DNA from: Gulosibacter molinativorax
GTDB taxonomy: Bacteria > Actinomycetota > Actinomycetes > Actinomycetales > Microbacteriaceae
Reading direction: 5' to 3'
Assembly: GCF_003010915.2 (NCBI RefSeq)
Contig: NZ_CP028426.1
Span: forward strand, 2,976,001-3,040,000
Length of the DNA: 64,000 nt
Made by a program: the position numbers and the translations under genes. This document shows, piece after piece, positions 45,508-54,650 of this stretch; the first letter of the stretch is position 1, and each line of letters starts with the position of its first letter. The notes beneath the pieces were generated by a model that saw only the letters and a list, made by a program, of their open reading frames with translations, was not told where the DNA came from and did not search any database.

Positions 45508-46953
45508 TTAGCGGGCTGCGCCGGAGCGCTGGCCGCCGCGGGGGGTACCGCCGCGCTGCCCGCCAGAACGTGCCGCACCGGAGCGCTGGCCACCCGAGCG
45601 CGATGCACCCTGCTGGCCGCGCTGCGAACCCGCACCAGCAGTAGCGCCGGCACCCTGGCCGCCACCACGCTGCGAGCGTGCTGCGCGCTTGCGACGCGCG
45701 TTCGCGCCGTTCGACGTACCCTGAGCCTGCTGCACGGGCTCGTTGCCGACGCCGGGGCCACCCGGAACCGGTGCCACGTGCGGCGCCTGCTCGCCCACGA
45801 GGTCGAGCACGAACGGCGACTGCGAGTCCGCGAGGCGCGGCTGCACCGAGATCTGTGCGCGGCGCAGCAGCTGCTTCGTGTCCTGACGCTGCTCGGGCAG
45901 CATGATGGTCACGACATCACCCTCGGCACCTGCGCGGGCGGTACGGCCCGAACGGTGCAGGTAGGCCTTGTGCTCGGCCGGCGGATCGACGTGTACGACG
46001 AGCTCAATGCCGTCGACGTGCACACCGCGGGCGGCGACGTCGGTCGCGACGAGGACGCGCACATCCCCGCCCGAGAATGCCGCAAGGTTGCGGTCGCGCG
46101 CGTTCTGCGAGAGGTTGCCGTGCAGATCGACCGCGGGGATACCCGCGGCGGTGAGCTGGCGGGCAAGCTTCTTCGCCTGGTGCTTCGTGCGCATGAAGAG
46201 GATGCGGCGGCCGGTGCCGCTCGCAAGCGTGCGAACCAGCTTGGTCTTTTCGCTCGTCGACTCAACCTCGTAGACGTGGTGCGTCATCGCGGCGACGGGG
46301 GAGTTGGCCTCGTCGACCGAGTGCACGGTGGGGTTGTTGAGGAAGCGCTTCACGAGCTTGTCCACGCCATTGTCGAGCGTGGCCGAGAACAGCAGGCGCT
46401 GGCGGCCCGCCGGGGTTGCGTTCAGGATGCGCGTGACGACGGGCAGGAAGCCCAGGTCGGCCATGTGGTCGGCCTCGTCGAGGACGGTGACCTCGATGTC
46501 GCCGAGGTCGGCGATGCCCTGTTTCATGAGGTCGTCGAGGCGGCCTGGGCAGGCGACGACGATGTCGACGCCGTTGCGGAACGCGCGCTCCTGCGGGCCC
46601 TGCTTCACGCCGCCGAAGACGGTCGTGACGCTGAGTCGCTTCGCCGCGGCGAGCGGTGCGATGACATTTGCGACCTGGGTCGCAAGCTCGCGGGTCGGGA
46701 GCAGCACGAGGCCCTTGGGGCGGCGTCCCTCGCCGGATGCACGCTTCAGCTCGGCGACGCGAGCAACCAGCGGAATGGAGAATGCCAGGGTCTTACCCGA
46801 CCCGGTCTTACCGCGACCAAGCACATCCTTGCCAGCGAGCGTGCTCGGAAGCGTGGCCTGCTGGATGGGGAATGCGGTCGCCTTGTTTGCAGCCTCGAGG
46901 ACTGCGACGAGGTCGGCGGGAACGCCGAGCTCGGCAAACGTAGTGGACGTCAT
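45508..46953 (-). CDS. DEAD-box ATP-dependent RNA helicase with RG-rich tail
   Basis: 481 residues. Q-motif and motif I (GRGKTGSGKTLAF, near 46-58), PTRELA (Ia), VACPGRL (Ib), the DEAD box VLDEADHM, SAT (III), then helicase C with VATDVAARGVHV (V) and HRSGRTARAG (VI). The C-terminal 90 residues are Arg/Gly/Ser/Gln-rich, an RNA-binding tail common in cold-induced helicases. MTSTTFAELG was chosen as start; an in-frame ATG 13 codons upstream (MFVACNPKG) is possible. The 5' region up to 47260 is long and may contain a regulated leader. Confidence 0.92.
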   Translation of the reverse strand: MTSTTFAELGVPADLVAVLEAANKATAFPIQQATLPSTLAGKDVLGRGKTGSGKTLAFSIPLVARVAELKRASGEGRRPKGLVLLPTRELATQVANVIAPLAAAKRLSVTTVFGGVKQGPQERAFRNGVDIVVACPGRLDDLMKQGIADLGDIEVTVLDEADHMADLGFLPVVTRILNATPAGRQRLLFSATLDNGVDKLVKRFLNNPTVHSVDEANSPVAAMTHHVYEVESTSEKTKLVRTLASGTGRRILFMRTKHQAKKLARQLTAAGIPAVDLHGNLSQNARDRNLAAFSGGDVRVLVATDVAARGVHVDGIELVVHVDPPAEHKAYLHRSGRTARAGAEGDVVTIMLPEQRQDTKQLLRRAQISVQPRLADSQSPFVLDLVGEQAPHVAPVPGGPGVGNEPVQQAQGTSNGANARRKRAARSQRGGGQGAGATAGAGSQRGQQGASRSGGQRSGAARSGGQRGGTPRGGQRSGAAR

Positions 46954-47268
46954 AGACGTGTGGATGCCTTTCGGATTGCACGCAACGAACATGCAGCTCG
47001 AGCGAGCTGATCCCTGCGGCAACGGTGATGGCTGATCCTGGACGGATTGGGCCGTTGGCACTGTTGTTGAGAGCGCGCCTCGGCGATGCAATGGGATCGC
47101 GGGCGGGGGACGTTACGAGTGTCAGGCGGCTCGGATCGGCCGCACAGAATTGCAAGTCTATCAGGTGGGATGCGCGCACTCCCAGGTTTGTAAAGACTGG
47201 AAGCGCAGACGATGAGGAACTCGGGCTCAAACTCGGTGGACGTAACCCTTTGGTGTGAAGATTGAAGC

Positions 47269-48000
47269 GTGACGAACCAGGCTCCCGACCTGATGGAACG
47301 CATCCGCCGACCGGTCGTCGTGATCATCGGCGTATTTCTGGTGTGCGCCGCGTTGCGCGTCTTCGAGTATGCGGTGCTACGGACCGATCAGTCGCCCATC
47401 GCCGAGGCGATCGTGCACAAGCTCGGGGCATTGTGATCCTCGCGCTCGCGATCATGTGGACCGGGCTGACCTGGCAGGGCATCGGCTTCATCCGCCGCGG
47501 CGCATTGCGGTTCACACTGTAGGGGCTCGCGCTTGGCGTCACGACGTTCGCCGTTGCCTACGGAGCCGAGATCATCATGCTCGCAGCCCAGGGCCAAACG
47601 GTCGGGATGCAGGTCTACGTGGATGGGTTCGACCTTGCGGGCGAGCCCGTGGCACGGACGGGACTTTGGTTTTTCGTCCTGTGCATTTTCGCGAACATCG
47701 TGAACGTGGTCATGGAAGAGGGGATTTTCCGCGGCTTGTTCATCCGCGGTCGCCGGATTCAAGTTCGCGCTGCTCCTGAAGCTCTCGGGGTCGTTGTGGA
47801 CGCCGATGGCGGACCACTTCGTGAACAACACGGTGGTCAACCTGGTGCACGTGGTCGGAACCGGGGGCGTCGATGAACTGCAGGTGGTGCGGATTTCGAT
47901 CGCGCAGACGCTGTCGTTCGTGATTGTGCTCGTGCTGTTCTTCGCGACGAAGGCGTGGCGAAAACCGACGTTCCGCGAGCCTGGCTGGTTGAAGGAGTAG
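47269..48000 (+). pseudogene. CPBP-family intramembrane protease, decayed
   Basis: From GTG 47269 a membrane-protein frame (RIRRPVVVIIGVFLVCAALR) stops at a TGA near 47434; the adjacent frame continues (VILALAIMWTGLTWQGIGFI) to a TAG at 47520-47522, then resumes through the CPBP motif EEGIFRGLF at about 47720. Immediately after, the frame shifts and joins to a later part of the domain (FKFALLLKLSGSLWTPMADH), apparently missing the segment in between. The end reads HFVNNTVVNLVHVV and a C-terminal helix. Three lesions plus an internal deletion mark a pseudogene of an abortive-infection/CAAX-type protease. Confidence 0.8.
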
Positions 48001-48070
48001 CAACGCTGCTGGTGAAGGATTGCGGGAGCCACACGGGACTCCTCAATCCTTCATATCCATGCACTCGTGC

Positions 48071-48376
48071 TTACATCGCGGCCAGGCGACGGGAGAAAGT
48101 AGCTAACGCATCCGCGATGTCGTGCGCATCAGCATTTTCGTCTTCCGCAGCGAGTCGAGTGGTGATCCAGGTGCGCGCCAGTGTGGAGGCAGGCAAACCC
48201 GCCTTCTCCGCAGCGGCTTCCAGCGCTGTATATTCTGACTCTCCAAGTCGAATCGAAAACACGCGCGACCGTTGCCCACGATGCGTGATTGTTGTGCCGT
48301 CGCGCAAAGGCGCATCGATGTGCTGTTCTGCGTATTCCGCTTCATCGCGCAGTTGATCTTCAATATTCTTTTTCAT
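48071..48376 (-). CDS. Antitoxin of a type II module (BrnA/ribbon-helix-helix-like)
   Basis: 101 residues. An acidic N-terminus (NIEDQLRDEAEYAEQHIDAP) leads to a central segment SRVFSIRLGESEYTALEAAA followed by KAGLPASTLARTWI, which fits a ribbon-helix-helix DNA-binding unit (strand, then two helices). Its ATG overlaps the toxin stop by four bases, giving toxin-then-antitoxin order as in brnTA. It would neutralise the toxin and bind the upstream palindrome with it. Confidence 0.7.
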   Translation of the reverse strand: MKKNIEDQLRDEAEYAEQHIDAPLRDGTTITHRGQRSRVFSIRLGESEYTALEAAAEKAGLPASTLARTWITTRLAAEDENADAHDIADALATFSRRLAAM

Positions 48377-48651
48377 GGCATGTCACCTCCCGTTTTGTGG
48401 CGACGCTGATCGATGGAGTTGGCGGGCCAGTCGTTCACCCCGTACGTGACACCTTCGTGAATGCGGATGATCACGGTGAGGAGGCGACCAGTCGTTGCGG
48501 AGCGACCACTCACGCGGACGCTGGCTCCACTTAAGCTCGAAGGATCCGGATCAAAAGTGACTGACAAGGGATCCGCAAGCGCTTCATCTGCCTCCTTTGA
48601 CGACACGCCGTGGCGCCGCTTCATGTATTCATCGCGGTGCGTCCAATTCAC
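48373..48651 (-). CDS. BrnT-like ribonuclease toxin
   Basis: 92 residues. Begins at GTG (MNWTHRDEYM) after a TAGGAG site about 15 bases upstream. The pattern KRRHGVSSKEADEALADPLS, then VRVSGRSATTGRLLTVIIR and a final NSIDQRRHK matches BrnT toxins (KHGV...F.DP, GRS..GRLL.VV, R..), small RelE-fold ribonucleases. The usual late Arg-rich segment is short here. It is translated with the antitoxin gene, and a perfect 9+9 inverted repeat precedes it. Related unannotated proteins occur, so the family match is moderate. Confidence 0.65.
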   Translation of the reverse strand: MNWTHRDEYMKRRHGVSSKEADEALADPLSVTFDPDPSSLSGASVRVSGRSATTGRLLTVIIRIHEGVTYGVNDWPANSIDQRRHKTGGDMP

Positions 48652-48669
48652 CTGATGCGCATGCTCCTA

Positions 48670-48692
48670 TTGTATGACGGTTTGTCATACAA
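48670..48692. promoter_or_regulatory. Operator palindrome of the toxin-antitoxin operon
   Basis: TTGTATGAC-GGTTT-GTCATACAA, a perfect 9-bp inverted repeat. On the minus strand it overlaps TACAAT, a likely -10 box, about 20 bases before the toxin GTG. A repressor bound here would block the promoter, as expected for autoregulation. Confidence 0.75.
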
Positions 48693-48837
48693 CGCGAAAA
48701 TTCAAAGGACGTCTTGACCGAGTGATTGAAAGTGGAGACTGGACTGTCGCGGCTATAGTCTCGACTTATCTACACGTTTTGGCTGATATGCCGTCGTGTC
48801 CCGATCATGTCTAGACGGCGTTCTCGTGGTAGCGCAG

Positions 48838-48889
48838 AAATAACAAACCCCCGGAACTTCCGCGTTATTTCAACGGAGTTCCGGGGGTT
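48838..48889 (-). terminator. Terminator of tRNA-Pro
   Basis: On the minus strand, AACCCCCGGAACTCC and GGAAGTTCCGGGGGTT enclose a 13-base loop, followed by TGTTATTT. Confidence 0.85.
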
Positions 48890-48891
48890 GC

Positions 48892-48968
48892 TGGTCGGGA
48901 TGACAGGATTTGAACCTGCGACCCCGTCGTCCCGAACGACGTGCGCTACCAAACTGCGCCACATCCCG
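48892..48968 (-). tRNA. tRNA-Pro (anticodon CGG)
   Basis: Acceptor arms CGGGATG/CATCCCG; anticodon stem CGTCG/CGACG around loop TTCGGGA (CGG); T-arm GGTTCAAATCC; discriminator A and CCA encoded. A TAGTAT box lies about 25 bases upstream. The insertion sequence begins 58 bases upstream of its 5' end. Confidence 0.95.
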
Positions 48969-49026
48969 ATGTCGTCAACTGACAACTCAACGATACTAGC
49001 GTAATTTCGTGCGGGATGCATATCGG

Positions 49027-50302
49027 CCAGGGCTCTTTCAAAGTCCTGGATGAGGCGTGCGCGCGGCGTGGCCGCTTTTAACCGATGAGAACTCCTGTTA
49101 ATCCGGTGGTTACCACAACCGTTGGAACACAGGAGTTCTCACATGTCATCATCGTTGATCGACCTGATTTGCGCCACCACCACTGCTCCGACCGACTTCG
49201 AGGCTGTCCCCGAAATCGATTTCGAGGCCCTCCGCAATCTCCTCGCGACCACCCCAGACCCACGCTCCCGACGCGGCTGCCGGTACGAATTCGCGGAACT
49301 CCTCAGCATCTTCGTGGCCGCGGTACTCTGCGGCGCAAAATCCCTCACCATGATCACCGAATGGGCCGCCCACCAAGCCCAAACCCGGCCGTTCCCATCA
49401 GGACGAACCCCCTCCCTCGCCACGATGCACCGCGTCGCGACCAGCGCCGACCCGGTCTGGCTCGACGAACACTTAGGCGCGTGGACCCGCAACCAGCACT
49501 CCGTCACCAGCAAGGTCGTCGCCATCGACGGCAAAGAAGTCCGCGGCGCGAAACACGCCAACGGGCAACGCGTGTTCCTGATGGCCGCGTTCGATCACGG
49601 TACCGGCTGTGTGATCGAGCAAGAACCCATCCCGGAGAAAACGAACGAGATCCCGCACTTCCCGATCCTGCTCGCCAGGCTCGGTGACCTGCAGGGGATG
49701 ATCGTCACTGCGGACGCGCTCCACACCCAAACATCCCACGCACACTGGTTACACGAGCACGGCGCACACTATGTCTTCACCGTGAAATCGAACCAGCGAG
49801 CACTGCGCGATCGGATCATGCAGCAGAACTGGGCCCACCACCAACCCGGCTTTCTCGACACCGAGAAGAAACACGGCAGGATCACTCGCTGGGAAGCGAC
49901 CTGCCTGCCCGCCCCGACGCGAATCAGGTTCCCGCACGCGGCACAAACAATGCGATTGACGCGCGACCGCACCAACCCCCGCACCCGCGAGTCCACGCGC
50001 GAGCACGTGTTCGTGATCACCTCGCTGCCACCCGAACAGGCCAGCCCCGCCGCCCTAGCGAGCTACATTCGCGGGCATTGGGGTATCGAGAACCGGTTGC
50101 ATTGGATCCGCGATACCGCCTACCGCGAAGATGCTTCCCAGGTCCGTACCGGCAACGCCGCGCACTTGATGGCCACGATCCGAAACCTAGCGATCACCGT
50201 GCACCGTTTGGCTGGCGCGACGAACATCACCGCGGCCCTGCGCCATGCTGGCACACGCCCGAACACGATCAGAACCATCACCGGACTTTGAAAGAGCCCT
50301 GG
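49027..50302 (+). mobile_element. ISAs1-family insertion sequence, intact, 1276 bp
   Basis: Perfect 20-bp terminal inverted repeats begin CCAGGGCTCTTTCAAAG at both ends. An 8-bp duplication CATATCGG flanks it (49019-49026 and 50303-50310), as expected for this family. It holds one intact transposase gene and has perfect ends, so the insertion is probably recent. Confidence 0.93.
49143..50291 (+). CDS. ISAs1-family transposase
   Basis: 382 residues from an ATG behind ACAGGAGTTCTCAC; a TTG 21 bases upstream is an alternative. Family marks are the N-terminal [20 protein letters not shown] domain (DDE_Tnp_1-associated), the DDE core with [15 protein letters not shown] (first Asp), [11 protein letters not shown] (second Asp) and [15 protein letters not shown] (final Glu). 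The reading frame is complete and ends inside the right inverted repeat. Confidence 0.95.
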   Translation: MSSSLIDLICATTTAPTDFEAVPEIDFEALRNLLATTPDPRSRRGCRYEFAELLSIFVAAVLCGAKSLTMITEWAAHQAQTRPFPSGRTPSLATMHRVATSADPVWLDEHLGAWTRNQHSVTSKVVAIDGKEVRGAKHANGQRVFLMAAFDHGTGCVIEQEPIPEKTNEIPHFPILLARLGDLQGMIVTADALHTQTSHAHWLHEHGAHYVFTVKSNQRALRDRIMQQNWAHHQPGFLDTEKKHGRITRWEATCLPAPTRIRFPHAAQTMRLTRDRTNPRTRESTREHVFVITSLPPEQASPAALASYIRGHWGIENRLHWIRDTAYREDASQVRTGNAAHLMATIRNLAITVHRLAGATNITAALRHAGTRPNTIRTITGL

Positions 50303-50316
50303 CATATCGGCGCGTT

Positions 50317-50398
50317 TGCTCGTTTCGATACGCCGATTCGCGGCTACTCAACGAGCGCGGTGGTCGCAGCTTCGCGGCTACTCAACGAGCGAGTATTC
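50317..50398. repeat. REP-like cluster, copy 6, next to the ISAs1 element
   Basis: CTCGTTTCGATACGCCGATTC then GGCTACTCAACGAGCG, repeated as GCTTCGCGGCTACTCAACGA. It lies between the 3' end of the insertion sequence and the stop of the phosphoesterase gene. Confidence 0.7.
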
Positions 50399-50404
50399 GG
50401 CGTT

Positions 50405-51190
50405 CTAACGAGCTTTTGGGACGAGGCGCAGGAGCGTCGCCTCGGGCGGGCAGAAGAGCCGCACGGGGGAGTAGATCGACGTGCCGAGACCTCGCGACAC
50501 GTGCAGCGGCGCGCTACCGCTGGCGGCCTCCCACGTCGAGAGCCCGCCAGCCTTCTCGGTCGGCAGATCGCAGTTCGAGACGATCGCCCGTCCACCCGGG
50601 AGGCACACCTGGCCGCCGTGCGTGTGACCGGCGAAGATCGCATCCGCCCCGACCTCCGCGACGTACGGCGTGAGGATGCGCTGGTACGGCGCATGCACGA
50701 GCCCCAGGGTCAGATCCCACTCGGCACCCGCAGAGACGCCACGGAGCGATTCCAGCGCCTGTGGCAGGCGATCCACCTTGATGTGCGGGTCGTCGACGCC
50801 GACCGTTCGGATGCGCAAGCCACCGGCCTCCACAATCTCGGCCCGGTTGGTGAGATCGACCCATCCGAGATCGTCAAAGAGCAGCTCGCGAAGCGCGCGT
50901 TCGTCGAGGTCGCGGACGCGTTTCGGTTGCGGGCGTCTCGGCATGAGATACGTGAGCGGATTCTTGAAGATCGGGCCGAAATAGTCATTCGACCCAAACA
51001 CGGAAAGCGCCGGAATGCCACGGAACGGCTCGAGCATCTCGGCGAGGTGGGGGAGCGCATCCTTGTGGCCGAGGTTGTCGCCGGTGGCGACAATGAGATC
51101 GGGACGCAGCTCGGCGAGCGACTGCACGAAGCGCTGCTTCTTGCGCTGGCCGGGGGCGAGATGGAAGTCGGCGAGGTGGAGCACATCCAC
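50405..51190 (-). CDS. Metallophosphoesterase, probably with an N-terminal membrane anchor (start uncertain)
   Basis: 261 residues from the GTG at 51190. Calcineurin-like motifs: DVLHLADFHL (D-x-H), VATGDNLGH (GD), FGSNDY (GN-D/E variant), and FAGHTHGGQ (GHTH) near the end. The same frame runs a further 52 codons upstream and encodes a membrane segment (LLRNLLVGAAGITAGGLAVG) typical for YkuE-like enzymes, but no ATG, GTG or TTG opens it; a CTG at 51344-51346 would, overlapping the PBP stop. The real protein is therefore likely about 313 residues and membrane-anchored. Substrate unknown. Confidence 0.8.
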   Translation of the reverse strand: MDVLHLADFHLAPGQRKKQRFVQSLAELRPDLIVATGDNLGHKDALPHLAEMLEPFRGIPALSVFGSNDYFGPIFKNPLTYLMPRRPQPKRVRDLDERALRELLFDDLGWVDLTNRAEIVEAGGLRIRTVGVDDPHIKVDRLPQALESLRGVSAGAEWDLTLGLVHAPYQRILTPYVAEVGADAIFAGHTHGGQVCLPGGRAIVSNCDLPTEKAGGLSTWEAASGSAPLHVSRGLGTSIYSPVRLFCPPEATLLRLVPKAR

Positions 51191-51338
51191 TGGTTTGCTG
51201 CCGGCGGGCAGGATCGCAAGCTCCTCGCGCCGGAGCGTGAACCGACGGCGTTCGATGCCGATGGTCCATGCACCGACGGCGAGGCCGCCGGCAGTTATGC
51301 CAGCGGCCCCGACGAGAAGGTTGCGAAGAAGCGAGTGC

Positions 51339-53894
51339 TTATTCAGCTTCGATCACCACTTCTGAGTCTGGTGAGACGGTGGCGCCAGCCGCGGGAGTCG
51401 TGCTCTTGACCTTCCCGTCTTCTGGTCCGTTCCACTTGAAGGTGACGCCGACATCGCCCAGGCCAGCATCGGAGAGGGCAGTCACGGCCTCGTCCTTGGT
51501 CATGCCGCCGATCTCTGGCATCGGCACGCCTTCAACCTGGTTGTCGCCTTCTGCGCCCTTACCGTTCGAAGGGCGGATCGTCACGGTTGAGCCCTTGGGC
51601 GAGCGAGTTCCGGATGACGGGTTCGAGGACGCGATTGTGCCTGAGGGCTGATCCGAGTCGGTCTCGTCACCGACCGCAACCTTGAACCCGGCGGCCTCGA
51701 GCGTCGAGGTCGCCTCCGACACCGTCATGCCCTTGACATCAGGCACCATGACGTTTTCGACCTTGAGTGATTCGGCGGGTGGGTCCGGGAATGCCTCGGC
51801 GCCGTATTCGGGGATCGCGCTCGCCATGATCGCGTTCGTGATCGGGTGACGGGCATTGTTGAGGCCGGCGTTGACCGTGGACACTCGGATGTAGTCATTC
51901 GGGTCCTCGGGGTCGCCGCCGTCAACGAGAACCGGACCAGCGTTGCCCACCCAGACCGCGGAGGCCACACCGGTGGTCGACGCGATCATCCAGGTGTCGA
52001 GGTCGTCATCCGCGGTTCCGGTCTTACCAATGATCGGCCCGAGGCCGGGGTTCGACTGGGTACCCGTACCGCTGTCCATCACGGATTCCATCGCGTATGC
52101 GACACCGTGGGCAACTTCGGGGCTAATGGCCTGTTCACATTTGCTTTCGGGCGGTGTGATCTCGGTGCCATCGCGCAGCGAGATGCTGGTGATCGAGATC
52201 GGCGAGCAGGACACGCCGTCATTTGCGATCGCCGCGACCGCGGTGGCCATCGACAGTGGCGCAACTTCGTTCGCACCAAGGATGGCAGCAGGGGTGGTGT
52301 TGTTCGGGTTACCGTCGGCGCGGTGGGCGCCGAGCGCCATCGCAATGTCGCCGGTCACACACTGGTCGAGCTTTTCACCCATCGCGACATACGCGGTGTT
52401 GATGGAGTTTCGTGTCGCCTCGACCGCATCCATCGAACCGTACTTCTGGCCCGCGTAGTTCTGCAGGGTCCAGGAGCCGCCCCAGGGACCGTTGCACGAG
52501 TCTTGGAAATTAGAGAGGTTGAAGGTCGTCGGCGCCGCGTTGATGGATTCACGCAGAGAATGGCCGGATTGGAGCCAGTTCGCCAACGTGAAGATCTTGT
52601 ATGTCGATCCCACCTGGAAGCCGCTCGAGCCGCCGTAGTTGTAGTCGGTGTTGTAGTTCACCGCGGTGAGGGCAGGGTTGTCCGCTGCAGCGTCTGTCTC
52701 GTCGAACTCCTTGTTCTGCTGCATTGCGAGGACGTGCCCTGTACCGGGCTGCACGACCGAGGCCGCGGCACCGATGTCCATGTAGTCGAGCGACTGCGGG
52801 ACGTTGCTGTCGATCGCGTTGGTGAGGTCCGCCTGCAGGTCAAGGTCCAGCGTAGTGTCGATCTGGTAGCCCTTGGTCTGGAAGTTGAAGAGGCGTTCCT
52901 CGTAGGTCGAACCGAACGCGGGGTCGTTCAGGATCGTTTTCTGCACGTAGTCGCAGAAGAACTGCGAGTTCTCCTCTGCGTTCATGCAGCCGTGCTGAGT
53001 CGGCGTGATGTTCGGCTCAATCGGGGTCGCGACCGCTTCCTCGTACTCGGCCGTCGTGATCGCGCCCTCGTCTTCCATACGCATCAACACGTAGTCGCGG
53101 CGAACCTTACTGTCTTCGAGGTTCTCCGGGTAGTCGATCCGGAACGCATTCGGGTTCTGCACCATGCCGACGAGCGTCGCGGATTCGGGCAGCGTGAGGT
53201 CCTTGGCGGGCTTACCGAAGTAGTACTGGGCGGCCGACTCGATGCCGTAGGTCTGGCCACCGAAGAGGGCAATGTTGAGGTAGCCCTCGAGGATCTTGTC
53301 CTTGTCGTTGTACTGCTGCTCGACACCGATCGCGAGGCGCATTTCCTGGAGCTTTCGTCCCATGGAAACCTCGGTCGCTTCCTCGTACGCCTGCTGCTGC
53401 TGCACGGGGTCGAGAATGGCCTCTGCCGCCTGCACGCGCTGGTTGCGGACGTACTGCATCGTGATGGTGGATGCACCACCACCGTCGTCGCCGATCAGGC
53501 CGACGACGAGCGCGCGGGCCGCGGAAATGACATCGACACCGCCGTGCTCGTAGAAGCGCGGGTCCTCGGTCGAGACGGCGGCCGCGGCCACGTATGGCGA
53601 AATCTGGTCGAGGGGAACCTCGACGCGGTTCTGCGAATAGAACTCGGCGATCTTTTCTCGTTCACCATCCCTCGTCGCGTAGAGCTCCGTCTTTTGCTGC
53701 AGCGGTTGAATCTGCAGGTAGGAAGGAAGCGATTCGAAGAGGGTAATCGTGGAGTTCGCGGCGACGCCGGCGACCGCGATTACTGGCGTGATCAGCGCCG
53801 CAACGAGGACACCAGCGATACCGCTCATGCCCAACATGCCCAGCACGGTGGCTAGGACATTGCGCTTTGGCGCAGTCGAGGAGTTCTTAGACAT
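51339..53894 (-). CDS. Class A penicillin-binding protein with two PASTA domains
   Basis: 851 residues. An N-terminal cytoplasmic part and TM helix (about 10-38) anchor it. The glycosyltransferase domain (about 70-240) holds EDPRFYEHGGVD with the catalytic Glu. The transpeptidase domain carries GSTYKIFTL (SxxK), NSINTAY (SxN) and IGKTGTADDD (KTG). Two PASTA repeats follow near 690-850 (VPDVKGMTVSEATSTL and PMPEIGGMTKDEAVTALS), then a short acidic end. The enzyme polymerises and cross-links peptidoglycan at the outer face of the membrane; PASTA units bind muropeptides or beta-lactam-like stems. Confidence 0.95.
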   Translation of the reverse strand: MSKNSSTAPKRNVLATVLGMLGMSGIAGVLVAALITPVIAVAGVAANSTITLFESLPSYLQIQPLQQKTELYATRDGEREKIAEFYSQNRVEVPLDQISPYVAAAAVSTEDPRFYEHGGVDVISAARALVVGLIGDDGGGASTITMQYVRNQRVQAAEAILDPVQQQQAYEEATEVSMGRKLQEMRLAIGVEQQYNDKDKILEGYLNIALFGGQTYGIESAAQYYFGKPAKDLTLPESATLVGMVQNPNAFRIDYPENLEDSKVRRDYVLMRMEDEGAITTAEYEEAVATPIEPNITPTQHGCMNAEENSQFFCDYVQKTILNDPAFGSTYEERLFNFQTKGYQIDTTLDLDLQADLTNAIDSNVPQSLDYMDIGAAASVVQPGTGHVLAMQQNKEFDETDAAADNPALTAVNYNTDYNYGGSSGFQVGSTYKIFTLANWLQSGHSLRESINAAPTTFNLSNFQDSCNGPWGGSWTLQNYAGQKYGSMDAVEATRNSINTAYVAMGEKLDQCVTGDIAMALGAHRADGNPNNTTPAAILGANEVAPLSMATAVAAIANDGVSCSPISITSISLRDGTEITPPESKCEQAISPEVAHGVAYAMESVMDSGTGTQSNPGLGPIIGKTGTADDDLDTWMIASTTGVASAVWVGNAGPVLVDGGDPEDPNDYIRVSTVNAGLNNARHPITNAIMASAIPEYGAEAFPDPPAESLKVENVMVPDVKGMTVSEATSTLEAAGFKVAVGDETDSDQPSGTIASSNPSSGTRSPKGSTVTIRPSNGKGAEGDNQVEGVPMPEIGGMTKDEAVTALSDAGLGDVGVTFKWNGPEDGKVKSTTPAAGATVSPDSEVVIEAE

Positions 53895-54004
53895 AGGAAC
53901 TAGGGTAAAGCGAAATGATCAATACGGTCACGGACTCCCAGCTTTGGTTCGCTCCAAGCGCTTCGCGAAGTGGTGCCGTCTGACCGCCAATGAAAGGCCG
54001 CTCA

Positions 54005-54190
54005 TTGCAAAAATGGGAGTATTTCATCACGCCACTGCCTGTCCACACCCCGGGCGCAATCCTGAACAATTGGGGCAAGCAAGGGTGGGAACTCGTACAA
54101 ATTGTCATGAACGAGCAGGGCGGCTCGGTCGCCTACATGAAGCGACCGCTCGACGCCGAACCAACCACAACTGAGGAGACCAACGGATGA
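54005..54190 (+). CDS. Small DUF4177-like protein (61 aa)
   Basis: The peptide (QKWEYFITPLPVHTPGAILN, then NWGKQGWELVQIV and VAYMKRP) is short, with a W-E-Y/GWELV pattern seen in DUF4177-type small proteins. The TTG at 54005 was chosen since AAAGG lies seven bases before it; an ATG at 53990 is also in frame. Its stop overlaps the RidA start by four bases. Gene and RidA are divergent from the PBP gene. Function unknown. Confidence 0.7.
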   Translation: MQKWEYFITPLPVHTPGAILNNWGKQGWELVQIVMNEQGGSVAYMKRPLDAEPTTTEETNG

Positions 54191-54648
54191 GCCGTATTGA
54201 AGAAAAGCTAGGCCAGATGAGCGTGAGCCTGCCTCCGGTGGCAGCGCCCGCAGGTGCCTACGTTCCTGCCCTTGAACATGATGGGCTCGTCTACACGTCT
54301 GGCCAGCTGCCATTCGTCGAGGGCTCGCTCCCCACGACCGGCAAGGTTGGGGCCGAGGTATCGCTCGAGGATGCACAGGACCTCGCGGCCGTCTCCGCGC
54401 TGAACGCGCTCGCGTCCATCAAGCAGGTCATCGGCGACCTCGACCGAGTAACCCGTGTGCTCAAGGTCACGGTCTTTGTCGCGTCGGATGCATCCTTCAC
54501 GGCCCAGCCGCAGGTCGCGAACGGTGCCTCGGAACTGATCGGTGAGGCGTTCGGCGAGCTGGGCAAGCACGTGCGCTCGGCGGTCGGCGTCGCGGTGCTG
54601 CCGCTGAACTCGCCGGTTGAGCTCGAAGTCACCGTCGCCTACGAGTAA
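54187..54648 (+). CDS. RidA-family protein
   Basis: 153 residues. Typical YjgF/RidA features: an N-terminal VAAPAGAYVPALEHDGLVYT strand, SGQLP, DAQDLAAVSALNALASIK, and the C-terminal VRSAVGVAVLPLNSPVELEV. The canonical RidA deaminase Arg (in the R-SAVGV segment) is present, so hydrolysis of reactive enamine/imines is possible; the group is somewhat longer than E. coli RidA. Its ATG overlaps the upstream small gene. Confidence 0.88.
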   Translation: MSRIEEKLGQMSVSLPPVAAPAGAYVPALEHDGLVYTSGQLPFVEGSLPTTGKVGAEVSLEDAQDLAAVSALNALASIKQVIGDLDRVTRVLKVTVFVASDASFTAQPQVANGASELIGEAFGELGKHVRSAVGVAVLPLNSPVELEVTVAYE

Positions 54649-54650
54649 TC

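Noticed and set aside
51846..53855. 669-residue plus-strand frame opposite the PBP gene
   Set aside because: Shadow of a gene with intact transglycosylase, transpeptidase and PASTA motifs.
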